Origin: an uncultured Porphyromonas sp.
Lineage (GTDB): Bacteria > Bacteroidota > Bacteroidia > Bacteroidales > Porphyromonadaceae
NCBI GenBank assembly: GCA_905372565.1
Contig: CAJPPK010000001.1
Span: forward strand, 124,001 to 188,000
DNA length: 64,000 nucleotides
Direction: 5' to 3'
Within the stretch, counting starts at the first letter, position 1. Every line of letters begins with the position of its first letter. Positions 18,243-26,946 of this stretch are shown here, in pieces. The notes under the pieces are model-generated. The model had not been told where the DNA came from, made no database searches, and saw only the letters and a program-made list of their open reading frames with translations. The position numbers were made by a program, and so were the translations under genes.

Positions 18243-19979
18243 ATGAATATATTAGAGCTGAGCGAACAGGAGATCTTCCGTCGTCGTAGCCTAGAGGAGC
18301 TTCGCGCTCTGGGAATCAATCCTTATCCTGCCGAGGAGTACGAGGTCACGGGGCATGCCCGTGAGATCTTGGACAGTTTTGAGGATGATGCTCCCTCGCG
18401 CAAGGTACGTGTCGCAGGACGCGTCATGGGACGTCGTATCATGGGGAAGGCATCTTTCCTAGAGCTACAGGATGCTACGGGACGCATTCAGATCTACATC
18501 ACGCGAGATGACCTCTGCCCTGAGGAGGACAAGACGCTCTACAATCAAGTGGTCAAGAAGCTCATGGATATCGGAGACTTCATCGGTGTCGAAGGCGAAG
18601 TCTTCCGTACCCAGATGGGAGAGATATCCATCCATGCACGTAGTTTGACCTTCCTGTCGAAAGCCCTACGTCCTCTGCCTGTCGTCAAGGAGAAGGATGG
18701 ACAGACATTTGATAGCTTTACGGATCCTGAGTTACGCTTCCGCCAGCGCTACGTAGACCTTGCTGTCAATAGCCATGTGAAGGAGATCTTCCTCAAGCGT
18801 ACGAAGATCTTCACGGCGATGCGTGATTTCTTCAACCAACGTGGCTATATCGAGGTCGATACGCCCGTCCTTCAGGCCATTCCCGGTGGTGCTGCCGCCC
18901 GCCCATTCATTACTCATCACAATGCACTAGATATCCCTCTTTATCTACGCATTGCTAATGAGCTTTACTTGAAGCGCCTTATCGTCGGCGGATTCGAAGG
19001 GGTGTATGAGTTCAGTCGTAACTTCCGTAACGAAGGGATGGACCGTACGCACAATCCAGAGTTTACCGCTATGGAGATCTACGTAGCCTATAAGGACTAC
19101 AACTGGATGATGGTCTTCACCGAACAGCTACTTGAATACATCTGTCTGCAGGTGCTCGGTACGACGAAGGTACAGGTCGGCGATAAGGAAATAGACTTTA
19201 AGGCCCCCTTCAAGCGTATCACGATGCTGGATGCGATCAAGGAGCATACGGGGATTGACATCAGTCAGATGAATGAAGAAGAGCTCCGTACTACCTGCAA
19301 GCAGCTCGGTGTCGAGGTCGATGATACGATGGGTATCGGTAAGATGATCGACGAGATCTTCGGAGAGAAGTGCGAAGGCTCCTACATCCAGCCGACCTTC
19401 ATCACGGACTACCCTAAGGAAATGTCTCCTCTGACCAAGGAGCACCGCTCCAACCCTCGCCTCACGGAGCGCTTCGAGCTTATGGTTAATGGTAAGGAGA
19501 TAGCCAATGCTTATTCTGAGCTTAACGATCCCATTGACCAGCGTGAGCGCTTCGAGGATCAGCTACGTCTCTCCGAGAAGGGAGACGATGAGGCGATGTT
19601 TATCGACCATGACTTCCTCCGAGCTCTTGAGTATGGGATGCCTCCTACCAGTGGCATGGGTATCGGGATGGATCGCCTCGTGATGCTCCTGACGGGACAA
19701 GAGAGCATCCAGGAAGTCCTCTTCTTCCCTCAGATGCGTCCCGAGAAGATCGCTCCTCGAGATAAGAAGGAGATCTTCGCTTCCGTAGGCATTCCCGAAG
19801 AATGGGTGCCTGTACTACACAAGGCTGGCTACCTAACTCTGGAGTCTGTCCAGAGCGAAGAGAAGCCCGGTCGTCTGCTCCAGCAACTGATGGATATTAA
19901 GAAGAAGTATCAGCTAGAGCTCTCTCCTATTACGCTGGATCAGGTGACGGCTTGGGTAGCTAGTGCCTCTCAGGGCTAG
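18243..19979 (+). CDS. lysS: Lysyl-tRNA synthetase, class II
   Basis: Charges tRNA-Lys. The 578-aa protein has an N-terminal OB-fold anticodon-binding domain (about 55-170, VRVAGRVMGRRIMGKASFLEL) and a class II catalytic core. Motif 2 is FEGVYEFSRNFRNEGMDRTHNPEFT and motif 3 is PPTSGMGIGMDRLVMLL. A C-terminal extension of about 75 aa beyond the usual core end carries a helix-hairpin-helix-like segment (PEEWVPVLHKAGYLTLESV), common in Bacteroidota LysS. It heads a rightward run with gpsA. The only tRNA in this window is tRNA-Lys. Confidence 0.97.
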   Translation: MNILELSEQEIFRRRSLEELRALGINPYPAEEYEVTGHAREILDSFEDDAPSRKVRVAGRVMGRRIMGKASFLELQDATGRIQIYITRDDLCPEEDKTLYNQVVKKLMDIGDFIGVEGEVFRTQMGEISIHARSLTFLSKALRPLPVVKEKDGQTFDSFTDPELRFRQRYVDLAVNSHVKEIFLKRTKIFTAMRDFFNQRGYIEVDTPVLQAIPGGAAARPFITHHNALDIPLYLRIANELYLKRLIVGGFEGVYEFSRNFRNEGMDRTHNPEFTAMEIYVAYKDYNWMMVFTEQLLEYICLQVLGTTKVQVGDKEIDFKAPFKRITMLDAIKEHTGIDISQMNEEELRTTCKQLGVEVDDTMGIGKMIDEIFGEKCEGSYIQPTFITDYPKEMSPLTKEHRSNPRLTERFELMVNGKEIANAYSELNDPIDQRERFEDQLRLSEKGDDEAMFIDHDFLRALEYGMPPTSGMGIGMDRLVMLLTGQESIQEVLFFPQMRPEKIAPRDKKEIFASVGIPEEWVPVLHKAGYLTLESVQSEEKPGRLLQQLMDIKKKYQLELSPITLDQVTAWVASASQG

Positions 19980-20066
19980 CGTTAGGCTAGCTAGCAAACA
20001 TATTTTAGACCTTTCTCCCGTCTTCGCTCCTCGTAGGCGAGACGGTGAGATATAGATCATCCTTCT

Positions 20067-21089
20067 ATGAGTGACTCTGCATCAGGCCTGCTAGGACGTA
20101 TCGGCATCTTAGGCGGTGGAAGCTGGGCGACAGCTCTGGCGAAGATCGTACTGACGAAGCAACCTCATCTCAATTGGCTCCTTCGTAGCTCGAATCATGT
20201 CAAGGAGTTTACCCGCCTAAAGCATAACCCTAGCTACTTGACCTCTGTCCCCTTCGACCTCTCGAAGATTACTTTCTTCACCGACTCGGATGTCAATGAC
20301 TTCTTCCGAGCCTGTGATACCGTAATCCTCGCTACACCTTCGCCCTACATCCGCTACTACCTCAAGCGGGTACGTACCTCAGTCATCCGATCCAAGCTCG
20401 TGATCAATGCGATCAAGGGGATGGTGCCCGAAGAGAATATCCTGATCTCCGATTACCTACAGGAGTACAAGGAGCTTCGCCCATCGCAGGTCGGTGTCAT
20501 CGCTGGCCCCTGCCATGCAGAAGAGATCGCTAAGGATCGACGCTCGTACCTGACAGTGGGATGCTTTGATATAGCTAAGGCGAGAGTCTTGAGTGAAGAG
20601 CTCTTCTCTAATGACTACGTACACTGTGCTGTGAGCCGTGATGTCGTCGGGATCGAGTACGCAGCAGTACTTAAGAATATTTACGCTATCGCTGCGGGTA
20701 TCTGCCATGGGATGAATGCAGGGGACAACTTCCAATCCGTCCTCATCTCCAATGCGATCGCAGAGATGAGCAACTTCGTCAATAAGGTACACCTAGTACA
20801 GCGTGATGTCACAGAGTCGGTTTATTTAGGAGACCTCCTCGTGACAGCTTACTCTAGCTATAGCCGTAATCGTACCTTCGGGAATATGATCGGTAAGGGC
20901 TACAGCGTCCGTGCAGCCCAGATGGAGATGAATATGGTGGCCGAAGGCTACTACGGCGCCAAGTGCATCCACGAAATCAACCAGCGCTATCAGGTATCCA
21001 TGCCGATCAGTCGTGCTGTCTATGAGATCCTCTACGAAGGTGCATCTCCCGAGGCCACTATTCAACAGCTCAGTACAGTCTTCAAGTAA
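20067..21089 (+). CDS. gpsA: Glycerol-3-phosphate dehydrogenase [NAD(P)+]
   Basis: Reduces dihydroxyacetone phosphate to sn-glycerol-3-phosphate for phospholipid synthesis. The 340-aa product has the N-terminal Rossmann motif IGILGGGSWATALAKI (about residues 12-27), VINAIKGMVPEENILIS, GVIAGPCHAEEIA and the catalytic-lysine segment EYAAVLKNIYAIAAGI. It follows lysS after 87 bp; the deacetylase gene follows after 10 bp. Confidence 0.95.
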   Translation: MSDSASGLLGRIGILGGGSWATALAKIVLTKQPHLNWLLRSSNHVKEFTRLKHNPSYLTSVPFDLSKITFFTDSDVNDFFRACDTVILATPSPYIRYYLKRVRTSVIRSKLVINAIKGMVPEENILISDYLQEYKELRPSQVGVIAGPCHAEEIAKDRRSYLTVGCFDIAKARVLSEELFSNDYVHCAVSRDVVGIEYAAVLKNIYAIAAGICHGMNAGDNFQSVLISNAIAEMSNFVNKVHLVQRDVTESVYLGDLLVTAYSSYSRNRTFGNMIGKGYSVRAAQMEMNMVAEGYYGAKCIHEINQRYQVSMPISRAVYEILYEGASPEATIQQLSTVFK

Positions 21090-21099
21090 GACCACAGAA

Positions 21100-21891
21100 A
21101 TGCGATCACAACCTCATCGTATCCTCCTTAGCTTCGATGTAGAGGAGTTTGATGTGCCGAAGGAGCATGGTGTAGACTTGCCCATTGAGGAGCAAGTCCG
21201 TATCTCGACCGTCGGGACGCATGCTTTGCTCGATGTACTCAAGAAGCATGCTGTCAAGGCAACCATCTTTTGTACAGCGAACTTTGCTCAGCGCTCTCCT
21301 GAAGTTATCCAGCGTATTATCAGCGAAGGGCATGAGCTAGCTTCACATGGTTTCTATCACTGGACATTCGAGGAGGCTGATCTGAAGAAGTCCAAAGAGG
21401 CGTTAGAAGAGCAGATAGGATTGCCTATTCGTGGCTATCGTATGGCTCGTATGATGCCTGTCTCCGAGGCAGAGATTGCTAAGGCGGGCTATACCTATAA
21501 TTCCTCCCTTCACCCCACCTTCATCCCAGGGCGGTATATGCATCTTCGGGCACCTCGTACCTATTTCATGAAGGAGGGTGTGCTACAGATCCCCGCATCT
21601 GTGACACCTTGGGTGCGATTCCCTCTTTTCTGGCTTTCCTGCCACAATCTTCCTTTCGGCCTATATCGCTGGCTCTGTCGTAGGACACTTCGCCACGATG
21701 GCTATTTGGTGACCTACTTCCATCCATGGGAGTTCTATCAGCTGGATGAGCATCCAGAGCTGAAGTTACCCTTCATCATCCGAAATAACTCTGGGAAGGG
21801 AATGATCTCTCGCTTAGATCGCTGGATCCAGGCTTTCCTAAATGAAGGGGCAAGCTTTGTCACTTTCTCTGAGTTTATCCATACACTCTAA
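21100..21891 (+). CDS. Polysaccharide deacetylase (NodB-homology) family protein
   Basis: A 263-aa carbohydrate esterase family 4-like protein. LLSFDVEEFDVP (Asp pair), ATIFCTANFAQRSPEVIQRI, the metal-binding HELASHGFYHWTF (SHxxxH-like) and IRGYRMARMMPV give the NodB order. No signal peptide is seen. The ATG at 21100, 10 bp after gpsA, was chosen over an in-frame ATG at 21013 that lies inside gpsA. Likely role: removal of acetyl groups from a surface or cell-wall sugar; the substrate is unknown. Confidence 0.85.
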   Translation: MRSQPHRILLSFDVEEFDVPKEHGVDLPIEEQVRISTVGTHALLDVLKKHAVKATIFCTANFAQRSPEVIQRIISEGHELASHGFYHWTFEEADLKKSKEALEEQIGLPIRGYRMARMMPVSEAEIAKAGYTYNSSLHPTFIPGRYMHLRAPRTYFMKEGVLQIPASVTPWVRFPLFWLSCHNLPFGLYRWLCRRTLRHDGYLVTYFHPWEFYQLDEHPELKLPFIIRNNSGKGMISRLDRWIQAFLNEGASFVTFSEFIHTL

Positions 21892-21909
21892 ACTATCATA
21901 CTAATCCCT

Positions 21910-22656
21910 ATGAACATCTCAAGAAACAATCTGCTAGCGGTCGTAAGCCTAGCAGTTGCTTTTGTCTTGGCTGTCTTCTTCCTCGCTTCTGGTCTGAAGG
22001 GCTTCCGTAGTCACACGGCTAAGACTATCTCTGTCACGGGTAAAGCTGAGCGTACCTTCACCTCGGACCTGATTGTCTGGACGGCGACCATCAACAGCGA
22101 GTCGCTTACCCTCTCGACGGCTTACTCTGAGCTCAAGGAGAGGCAGAAGGCCGTCGCCGACTACCTTAAGTCCAAGCAGATCCCTACCGATGCCATCACC
22201 TACAGCAGTGTGGACATCACCAAGCAGCATGATAGCTTCTATGACTCCGAGGGTAGCCGCGTAGTCTCTACCTTCCGTGGCTACCTGCTGAAGCAGACTG
22301 TCACCATCTCCTCCAAGGACATCCACTCCATCGAGGCCGTGTCGCGTCAGATCTCTGAGCTCATCAACCAAGGCATAGAGATCGAGTCTGGTGCTCCTCG
22401 CTACTACTACACGAAGCTCAACGAGCTGAAGATCCAGATGCTCAAGGAAGCTGCGGAGGACGCGCGTAACCGCGCTAAGGTCGTGGCCGAGGGCAGCGAC
22501 AGTCAGCTTGGGAGCCTAGAGCGCTCCTCTATGGGCGTCTTCCAGATCGTAGGAGAGAATAGTGATGAGGACTTTAGCTGGGGCGGATCATTCAATACAA
22601 GCTCCAAGGTAAAGACTGCCAGCATCACTGTTAGCTCCACCTATTCCATTCGATAA
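21910..22656 (+). CDS. SIMPL domain (DUF541) protein
   Basis: A 248-aa protein with an N-terminal membrane anchor or signal segment (LLAVVSLAVAFVLAVFFLASG, residues about 8-28). A SIMPL domain follows, with its start in ISVTGKAERTFTSDLIVWTATI and C-terminal KTASITVSSTYSI. Periplasmic location is inferred. SIMPL proteins are poorly characterised. It is last in the lysS-gpsA-deacetylase run (18-bp gap). Confidence 0.85.
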   Translation: MNISRNNLLAVVSLAVAFVLAVFFLASGLKGFRSHTAKTISVTGKAERTFTSDLIVWTATINSESLTLSTAYSELKERQKAVADYLKSKQIPTDAITYSSVDITKQHDSFYDSEGSRVVSTFRGYLLKQTVTISSKDIHSIEAVSRQISELINQGIEIESGAPRYYYTKLNELKIQMLKEAAEDARNRAKVVAEGSDSQLGSLERSSMGVFQIVGENSDEDFSWGGSFNTSSKVKTASITVSSTYSIR

Positions 22657-22681
22657 ACGTAGGAAGTCTTTAGCCGATTGG

Positions 22682-22766
22682 TTACACATATTGTGATCGG
22701 TCGTTTACGCATATTGTGACTGCAGGGTTACGTCTATTCTGACCGAGGTGTTACGTATATTGTGGT
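22682..22766. repeat. Four-unit 23-bp array (TTACGTATATTGTG type)
   Basis: Cores begin at 22682, 22705, 22728 and 22751, all exactly 23 bp apart. They read TTACACATATTGTG, TTACGCATATTGTG, TTACGTCTATTCTG and TTACGTATATTGTG. Sequence between cores is not conserved. The array occupies nearly the whole 113-bp gap before the glycosyltransferase gene and ends 4 bp before its likely TTG start. A sister array with the same core is at 44227-44310. Confidence 0.85.
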
Positions 22767-22769
22767 CTA

Positions 22770-23765
22770 TTGGCTACTCCTATTGCAACTAATCAAGTAG
22801 TGAATACCTATCCTATCCCCCGCCTTGTGATCGTCTCCCCGTGCTACAACGAGGAGGCGATCCTTGCTTATTCAGCGAATGAACTGACTCTGCTCCTAGA
22901 GCGCCTCATTGCGGCTAATAAGATCCTCCCTAAGAGCCATATACTCTACGTTAATGATGGCAGCCGTGATCGCACTTGGGAGATGATCGAAGAGCTTCAT
23001 CGAGAGAATCCCTTCATCGATGGTCTGTGCCTAGCAGGGAATGTCGGGCATCAGTCTGCGATCATGGCGGGGATGATGGTGGCTAAGGAGGAGGCTGATG
23101 TCGTGATCACGATCGATGCCGATCTGCAAGATGATCTTGTGGCGATAGAGGAGATGATAGATCGCTATATGCAGGGCTACGATATCGTCTATGGTGTCAA
23201 GAAGTCACGTAAGGCTGATCCCTTCCTTAAGCGCACCTCGGCTATGGCCTTCTACCGCCTACAGGAGTCCATGGGGATACGGGCTATTTATAATCATGCA
23301 GACTTTAGACTCCTGAGTAAGCCTGCGCTAGAAGCCCTATCTAGGTATGAGGAGCGGAACCTCTATCTACGAGGTATCATCCCTCAGCTAGGCTTTGCCT
23401 CGACACAGGTCGATGATGTCATCCGTGATCGTACGGCGGGTGAGTCGAAGTATACGCTACGTAAGATGCTATTGCTGGCTGTTGATGGGATTACTTCCTT
23501 TACGACCCGCCCCATTAGCTGGATCGTAGGGATGGGCTTCTTCTGCCTACTCATCAGTATCTGCATGGCGATCTATGTCTTTGTCTCGTATACAGAGCAT
23601 CTCGCTGTGCCAGGTTGGGCTTCGCTAATGCTCTCGGTGTGGTTCATTGGTGCTATGCTCCTGCTGGCTCTAGGTGTCGTCGGTCAGTACATAGGTAAGA
23701 TCTACATTGAGGTTAAGGCACGTCCTCGCTATCATATCGCTTCTCACCTCAAGCACGATGCCTAA
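22770..23765 (+). CDS. Family 2 glycosyltransferase, DPM1/GtrB-like
   Basis: A 331-aa membrane-anchored transferase that is expected to move a sugar from a nucleotide donor to polyprenyl phosphate. The GT-A domain has LVIVSPCYNEE, ILYVNDGSRDRTWEMI and VVITIDADLQDD (DxD). Two C-terminal membrane segments (about 255-280 and 290-315) end in GQYIGKIYIEVKARPRYHI, typical of the GtrB/YkoT group. The start is uncertain: the open frame begins after a stop at 22740 and offers only TTG at 22770 or GTG at 22800. The gene overlaps the next by 8 bp. Confidence 0.88.
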   Translation: MATPIATNQVVNTYPIPRLVIVSPCYNEEAILAYSANELTLLLERLIAANKILPKSHILYVNDGSRDRTWEMIEELHRENPFIDGLCLAGNVGHQSAIMAGMMVAKEEADVVITIDADLQDDLVAIEEMIDRYMQGYDIVYGVKKSRKADPFLKRTSAMAFYRLQESMGIRAIYNHADFRLLSKPALEALSRYEERNLYLRGIIPQLGFASTQVDDVIRDRTAGESKYTLRKMLLLAVDGITSFTTRPISWIVGMGFFCLLISICMAIYVFVSYTEHLAVPGWASLMLSVWFIGAMLLLALGVVGQYIGKIYIEVKARPRYHIASHLKHDA

Positions 23766-24966
23766 TACCGCTACTCCTATATCCTCTGCCTGGATTGCGA
23801 AGCTGAAGAGCTTTTTCGGAAAACCCTTCTGGGCTGATCCTCGTACGCTACTTGGGCTATGGTCACTACTGGCGATCCTAGCGGGGCTGACGAAGATGAC
23901 GCCTGCTCGGCATAATAACTTCCTCATCTTCCGGGGCGTCTTTGATCACTTGATTCAGCAGCTCTCTCTATATGCTGAGTATCCCGCCGAGTACTTCGAT
24001 CACAATCACTACGGTCCTGTCTTTGCACTCGTCATTGCTCCCTTTGCCATCGTACCTGAGTCGGTAGGGCTCGTGCTATGGCTTCTTGCCTTATCGCTAG
24101 GGATGTATTATGCGGTGAGGAAGCTCCCCTTAGAGCAGGGTAAGCAGATCTTTCTCTATTGGTTCTGCGCGCATGAGCTACTGACTGCGCTACAGATGCA
24201 GCAGTTTAATATCGCCATCGCTGCGATCATCATCGGCACCTTTGCAGCGATAGAGCGGGGGAGAGAGGCTACAGCGGCCTTCTTGATCATACTTGGTACG
24301 TTTGTCAAGCTGTATGGTATCGTGGGGCTGGCCTTCTTCTTCTTTGTGAAGCGAAAGCCTCGCTTTATCTTGGCTCTCGTTGGCTGGTCTATCCTTTGCT
24401 TCGTCGCTCCGATGCTCCTATCTAGCCCTGACTATGTGATCGGTCAGTATATCGAGTGGTTCACGCGCTTGGCTGCCAAAAATGGGGAGAACACCTTCTC
24501 CTTGATGCAGAACGTCTCGCTTCTGGGTATCGTTCGTAAGGTAACGGCTGATCCTAGTTACTCTGATCTTTTACTCATTGTACCTGGCCTTGCTATCTTT
24601 GGCCTGCCCTACTTGCGTTTGAGTCAGTATAAGCATCAGGCCTTTCGCTATGCGGTATTAAGCTCTGTACTGCTCTTCGTCGTACTCTTTAGTACGGGGA
24701 GTGAGTCGAGTACGTATATTATTCCTTTTGCTGGTATCGCCTTGTGGTATACGACGAGCCCTTGGAAGCGAGGACGCTGGGATCTTGCCTTGATGATTCT
24801 GGTCTTCATCGTTAGTTCGCTATCCCCGTCGGACCTTTTCCCTAAGGTGGTGCGAGAGAGCCTGATCAAGCCGTATGCGCTTAAGGCGCTATTCCCTGCG
24901 ATTATTGGGCTGCGTCTTAGCTGGGAATTGATCACTAAGGACTATGCTCCTAGAGAACTGCAATAA
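23758..24966 (+). CDS. GT87/DUF2029-like integral-membrane glycosyltransferase
   Basis: A 402-aa polytopic membrane protein with about 9-10 hydrophobic segments. An early luminal-type loop (YAEYPAEYFDHNHYGPVFALVIAPF) resembles the DUF2029/GT87 polyprenyl-phosphate-mannose-using family. The ATG at 23758 overlaps the end of the GT2 gene by 8 bp and was preferred over an upstream in-frame ATG inside that gene. The pairing suggests the GT2 makes a polyprenyl-phosphate sugar that this protein uses; this is an inference. Confidence 0.78.
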   Translation: MPNTATPISSAWIAKLKSFFGKPFWADPRTLLGLWSLLAILAGLTKMTPARHNNFLIFRGVFDHLIQQLSLYAEYPAEYFDHNHYGPVFALVIAPFAIVPESVGLVLWLLALSLGMYYAVRKLPLEQGKQIFLYWFCAHELLTALQMQQFNIAIAAIIIGTFAAIERGREATAAFLIILGTFVKLYGIVGLAFFFFVKRKPRFILALVGWSILCFVAPMLLSSPDYVIGQYIEWFTRLAAKNGENTFSLMQNVSLLGIVRKVTADPSYSDLLLIVPGLAIFGLPYLRLSQYKHQAFRYAVLSSVLLFVVLFSTGSESSTYIIPFAGIALWYTTSPWKRGRWDLALMILVFIVSSLSPSDLFPKVVRESLIKPYALKALFPAIIGLRLSWELITKDYAPRELQ

Positions 24967-25038
24967 CTAATCGGTAAGGCTACTCATTAGACTGTCCTAC
25001 TGATCCCTGACATACGATTCATTTTAATTCATGTACAG

Positions 25039-26460
25039 ATGAAAACATTTCGACTGACTATGCTAGCTCTTGGGCTAGTCTCTTGTCTCTCTTTAGGGAC
25101 AACGCTTTCGGCACAGCGTACGAAGGCCACGACAGCGAAGCGTACTCCTATTCAGACCATCACTCCCAAGCGTCCTGCTGGACAGCGTGATGTCTTAGGA
25201 CTGCGTCTTGCTCCTATGCCTGTCGTGCGAGTTGGCTTCATTGGTCTCGGTATGCGTGGACCAAGTGCCGTTGAGCGCTTCGTGCATCTAGAAGGAGTAG
25301 AGATCAAGGCTCTCTGTGATCTGCATCCAGATCGTGTAGAGAAGGCTTCTCAGATCCTAGCCAAGGCTGGACTTCCTGAGGCAGCTACTTACAGCGGTGA
25401 AGAGACGGCATGGAAGGCGCTCTGTGATCGCCCCGATATTGACCTAGTCTACATCGCTACGGATTGGGCTCGTCATACCGAGATGATGATCTATGCTATG
25501 AATAAGGGGAAGCATGTCGCCTGCGAAGTCCCCGCTGTTACGACCCTGAAGGAAGCATGGGATGTCATCAACACGGCAGAGCGTACCCAGCGTCACTGTA
25601 TGATGCTAGAGAACTGTGTCTATGACTTCTTCGAGCTCACGACGCTGAATATGGCACAGCAGGGACTATTTGGTGATGTACTCAGCGCTAAGGGAGCTTA
25701 TATCCATAACCTAGAGCCCTTCTGGAAGTACTATGAAGGGAACTGGCGTCTGAAGTTCAATCAAGAGTACCGAGGCGATGTCTATGCTACGCATGGCCTT
25801 GGCCCAGCATGTTGGGCTTTGAATATCCACCGAGGTGATCGTATGGATTATCTCGTGTCAATGGATGTCCCTGCTACGACCCTTCCTCGCTTCATGGAGC
25901 GTCAGATGGGCGTGAAGAATCCTCAGGTTAAGAATGGTGAGATGACTCACACGCTCATCAAGACGGCTAAGGGTAAGACCATCTATCTAGAACATAACGT
26001 GACTTCTTACCGCCCCTATAGCCGTCTCTACCAACTGGTAGGTACGGATGGCTTTGCCGAGAAATATCCTGTAGAAGGCTATTGCCTACGTCCCACTGAG
26101 CAGGCTAAGGATGCTGTCCCCAATCATGAAGACCTCAAGAGCCATGACTTCGTTAGCGAAGCGACCAAGGTTGAGCTAATGAAGAAGTATGAGCATCCTA
26201 TCCAAAAGGAGATCGCTGAGAAGGCTAAGCAAGTCGGTGGCCATGGTGGTATGGACTTCATCATGGACTATCGTCTCATCTATTGCCTTCGTAATGGCTT
26301 GCCTCTAGATATGGATGTCTATGACCTAGCTGAATGGTCAACTATCGGGGAGCTGACTCGTATCTCACTAGAGAACTCTTCTTCTCCAGTAGCAGTACCT
26401 GACTTTACACGTGGAGCTTGGAAGAGACTCCCTGCTCTCCAGCTACACTTTGCGAAGTAG
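25039..26460 (+). CDS. Gfo/Idh/MocA-type oxidoreductase, GH109-like
   Basis: A 473-aa NAD-dependent protein with signal peptide (residues 1-25, ending LSAQ). The Rossmann motif VRVGFIGLGMRGPSAV (about 63-78) is followed by IKALCDLHPDRVEKA. The C-terminal segment QVGGHGGMDFIMDYRLIYCL and VYDLAEWSTIGELTRISLENSS matches GH109 alpha-N-acetylgalactosaminidases, which use NAD in a redox-assisted glycosidase mechanism. Export to the periplasm fits that family. Substrate (mucin or blood-group GalNAc) is an inference. Single gene, with a terminator after it. Confidence 0.85.
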   Translation: MKTFRLTMLALGLVSCLSLGTTLSAQRTKATTAKRTPIQTITPKRPAGQRDVLGLRLAPMPVVRVGFIGLGMRGPSAVERFVHLEGVEIKALCDLHPDRVEKASQILAKAGLPEAATYSGEETAWKALCDRPDIDLVYIATDWARHTEMMIYAMNKGKHVACEVPAVTTLKEAWDVINTAERTQRHCMMLENCVYDFFELTTLNMAQQGLFGDVLSAKGAYIHNLEPFWKYYEGNWRLKFNQEYRGDVYATHGLGPACWALNIHRGDRMDYLVSMDVPATTLPRFMERQMGVKNPQVKNGEMTHTLIKTAKGKTIYLEHNVTSYRPYSRLYQLVGTDGFAEKYPVEGYCLRPTEQAKDAVPNHEDLKSHDFVSEATKVELMKKYEHPIQKEIAEKAKQVGGHGGMDFIMDYRLIYCLRNGLPLDMDVYDLAEWSTIGELTRISLENSSSPVAVPDFTRGAWKRLPALQLHFAK

Positions 26461-26539
26461 TTTTTATGGTACAGCATTTGTAGACTTGACTACTAGCCTT
26501 TCTAGAAGCCTATAACGGCGTTTTGTATTAGGCAAAAGT

Positions 26540-26581
26540 ATCGCCCCACTTCATTCTCTGATAGAGATGAGGTGGGGCGAT
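26540..26581. terminator. Hairpin terminator between convergent genes
   Basis: A 15-bp stem with one mismatch (26540-26554 with 26567-26581). AAAA on the left serves the minus strand (merR); the right flank is T-poor. Confidence 0.65.
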
Positions 26582-26611
26582 GTTATTATAGAGAAACTTC
26601 AGGAGGAGCTC

Positions 26612-26932
26612 CTAGGTGAGTGCTTTTCGGAGCGCCTCTAAGCGAGAACGGATTTCACGAAGACGTGTCAGCGTATCGGCACGAAGCTCCAATGGGGACT
26701 GCTTGACCTTAAGTTGGGCTTGAGCTCCCTCGATGGTCAATCCTTTGTCTCGAAGTAGATGCTTAATGGTACGAAGGATCTCGATCTCCCGCTCCGTATA
26801 CTGACGTACTCCTTTAGGAGTAGTACTGGGGGACACTTGTGGGAATACACTCTCCCAATAGCGCACGGTAGAGACAGGCTCATCTAGTAGATAAGCCACT
26901 TCCTTGATGCGGTAGAAGAGCTTCCGTATCAT
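26612..26932 (-). CDS. MerR-family transcriptional regulator
   Basis: A 106-aa DNA-binding protein. The winged helix-turn-helix LFYRIKEVAYLLDEPVSTVRYWE (residues 4-26) is followed by the wing GVRQYTEREIEILRTIKHLL and a C-terminal coiled helix. It has no sensor cysteines, so it belongs to the short MerR-like group common in Bacteroidota rather than the metal sensors. It follows manA after 14 bp. Ligand and targets unknown. Confidence 0.85.
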   Translation of the reverse strand: MIRKLFYRIKEVAYLLDEPVSTVRYWESVFPQVSPSTTPKGVRQYTEREIEILRTIKHLLRDKGLTIEGAQAQLKVKQSPLELRADTLTRLREIRSRLEALRKALT

Positions 26933-26946
26933 CCTTCGTGTAGGAA

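Noticed and set aside
21013..21099. N-terminal extension of the deacetylase frame into gpsA
   Set aside because: The extension lies wholly in gpsA coding sequence; the ATG at 21100 just after the gpsA stop is the natural start and begins the conserved fold.
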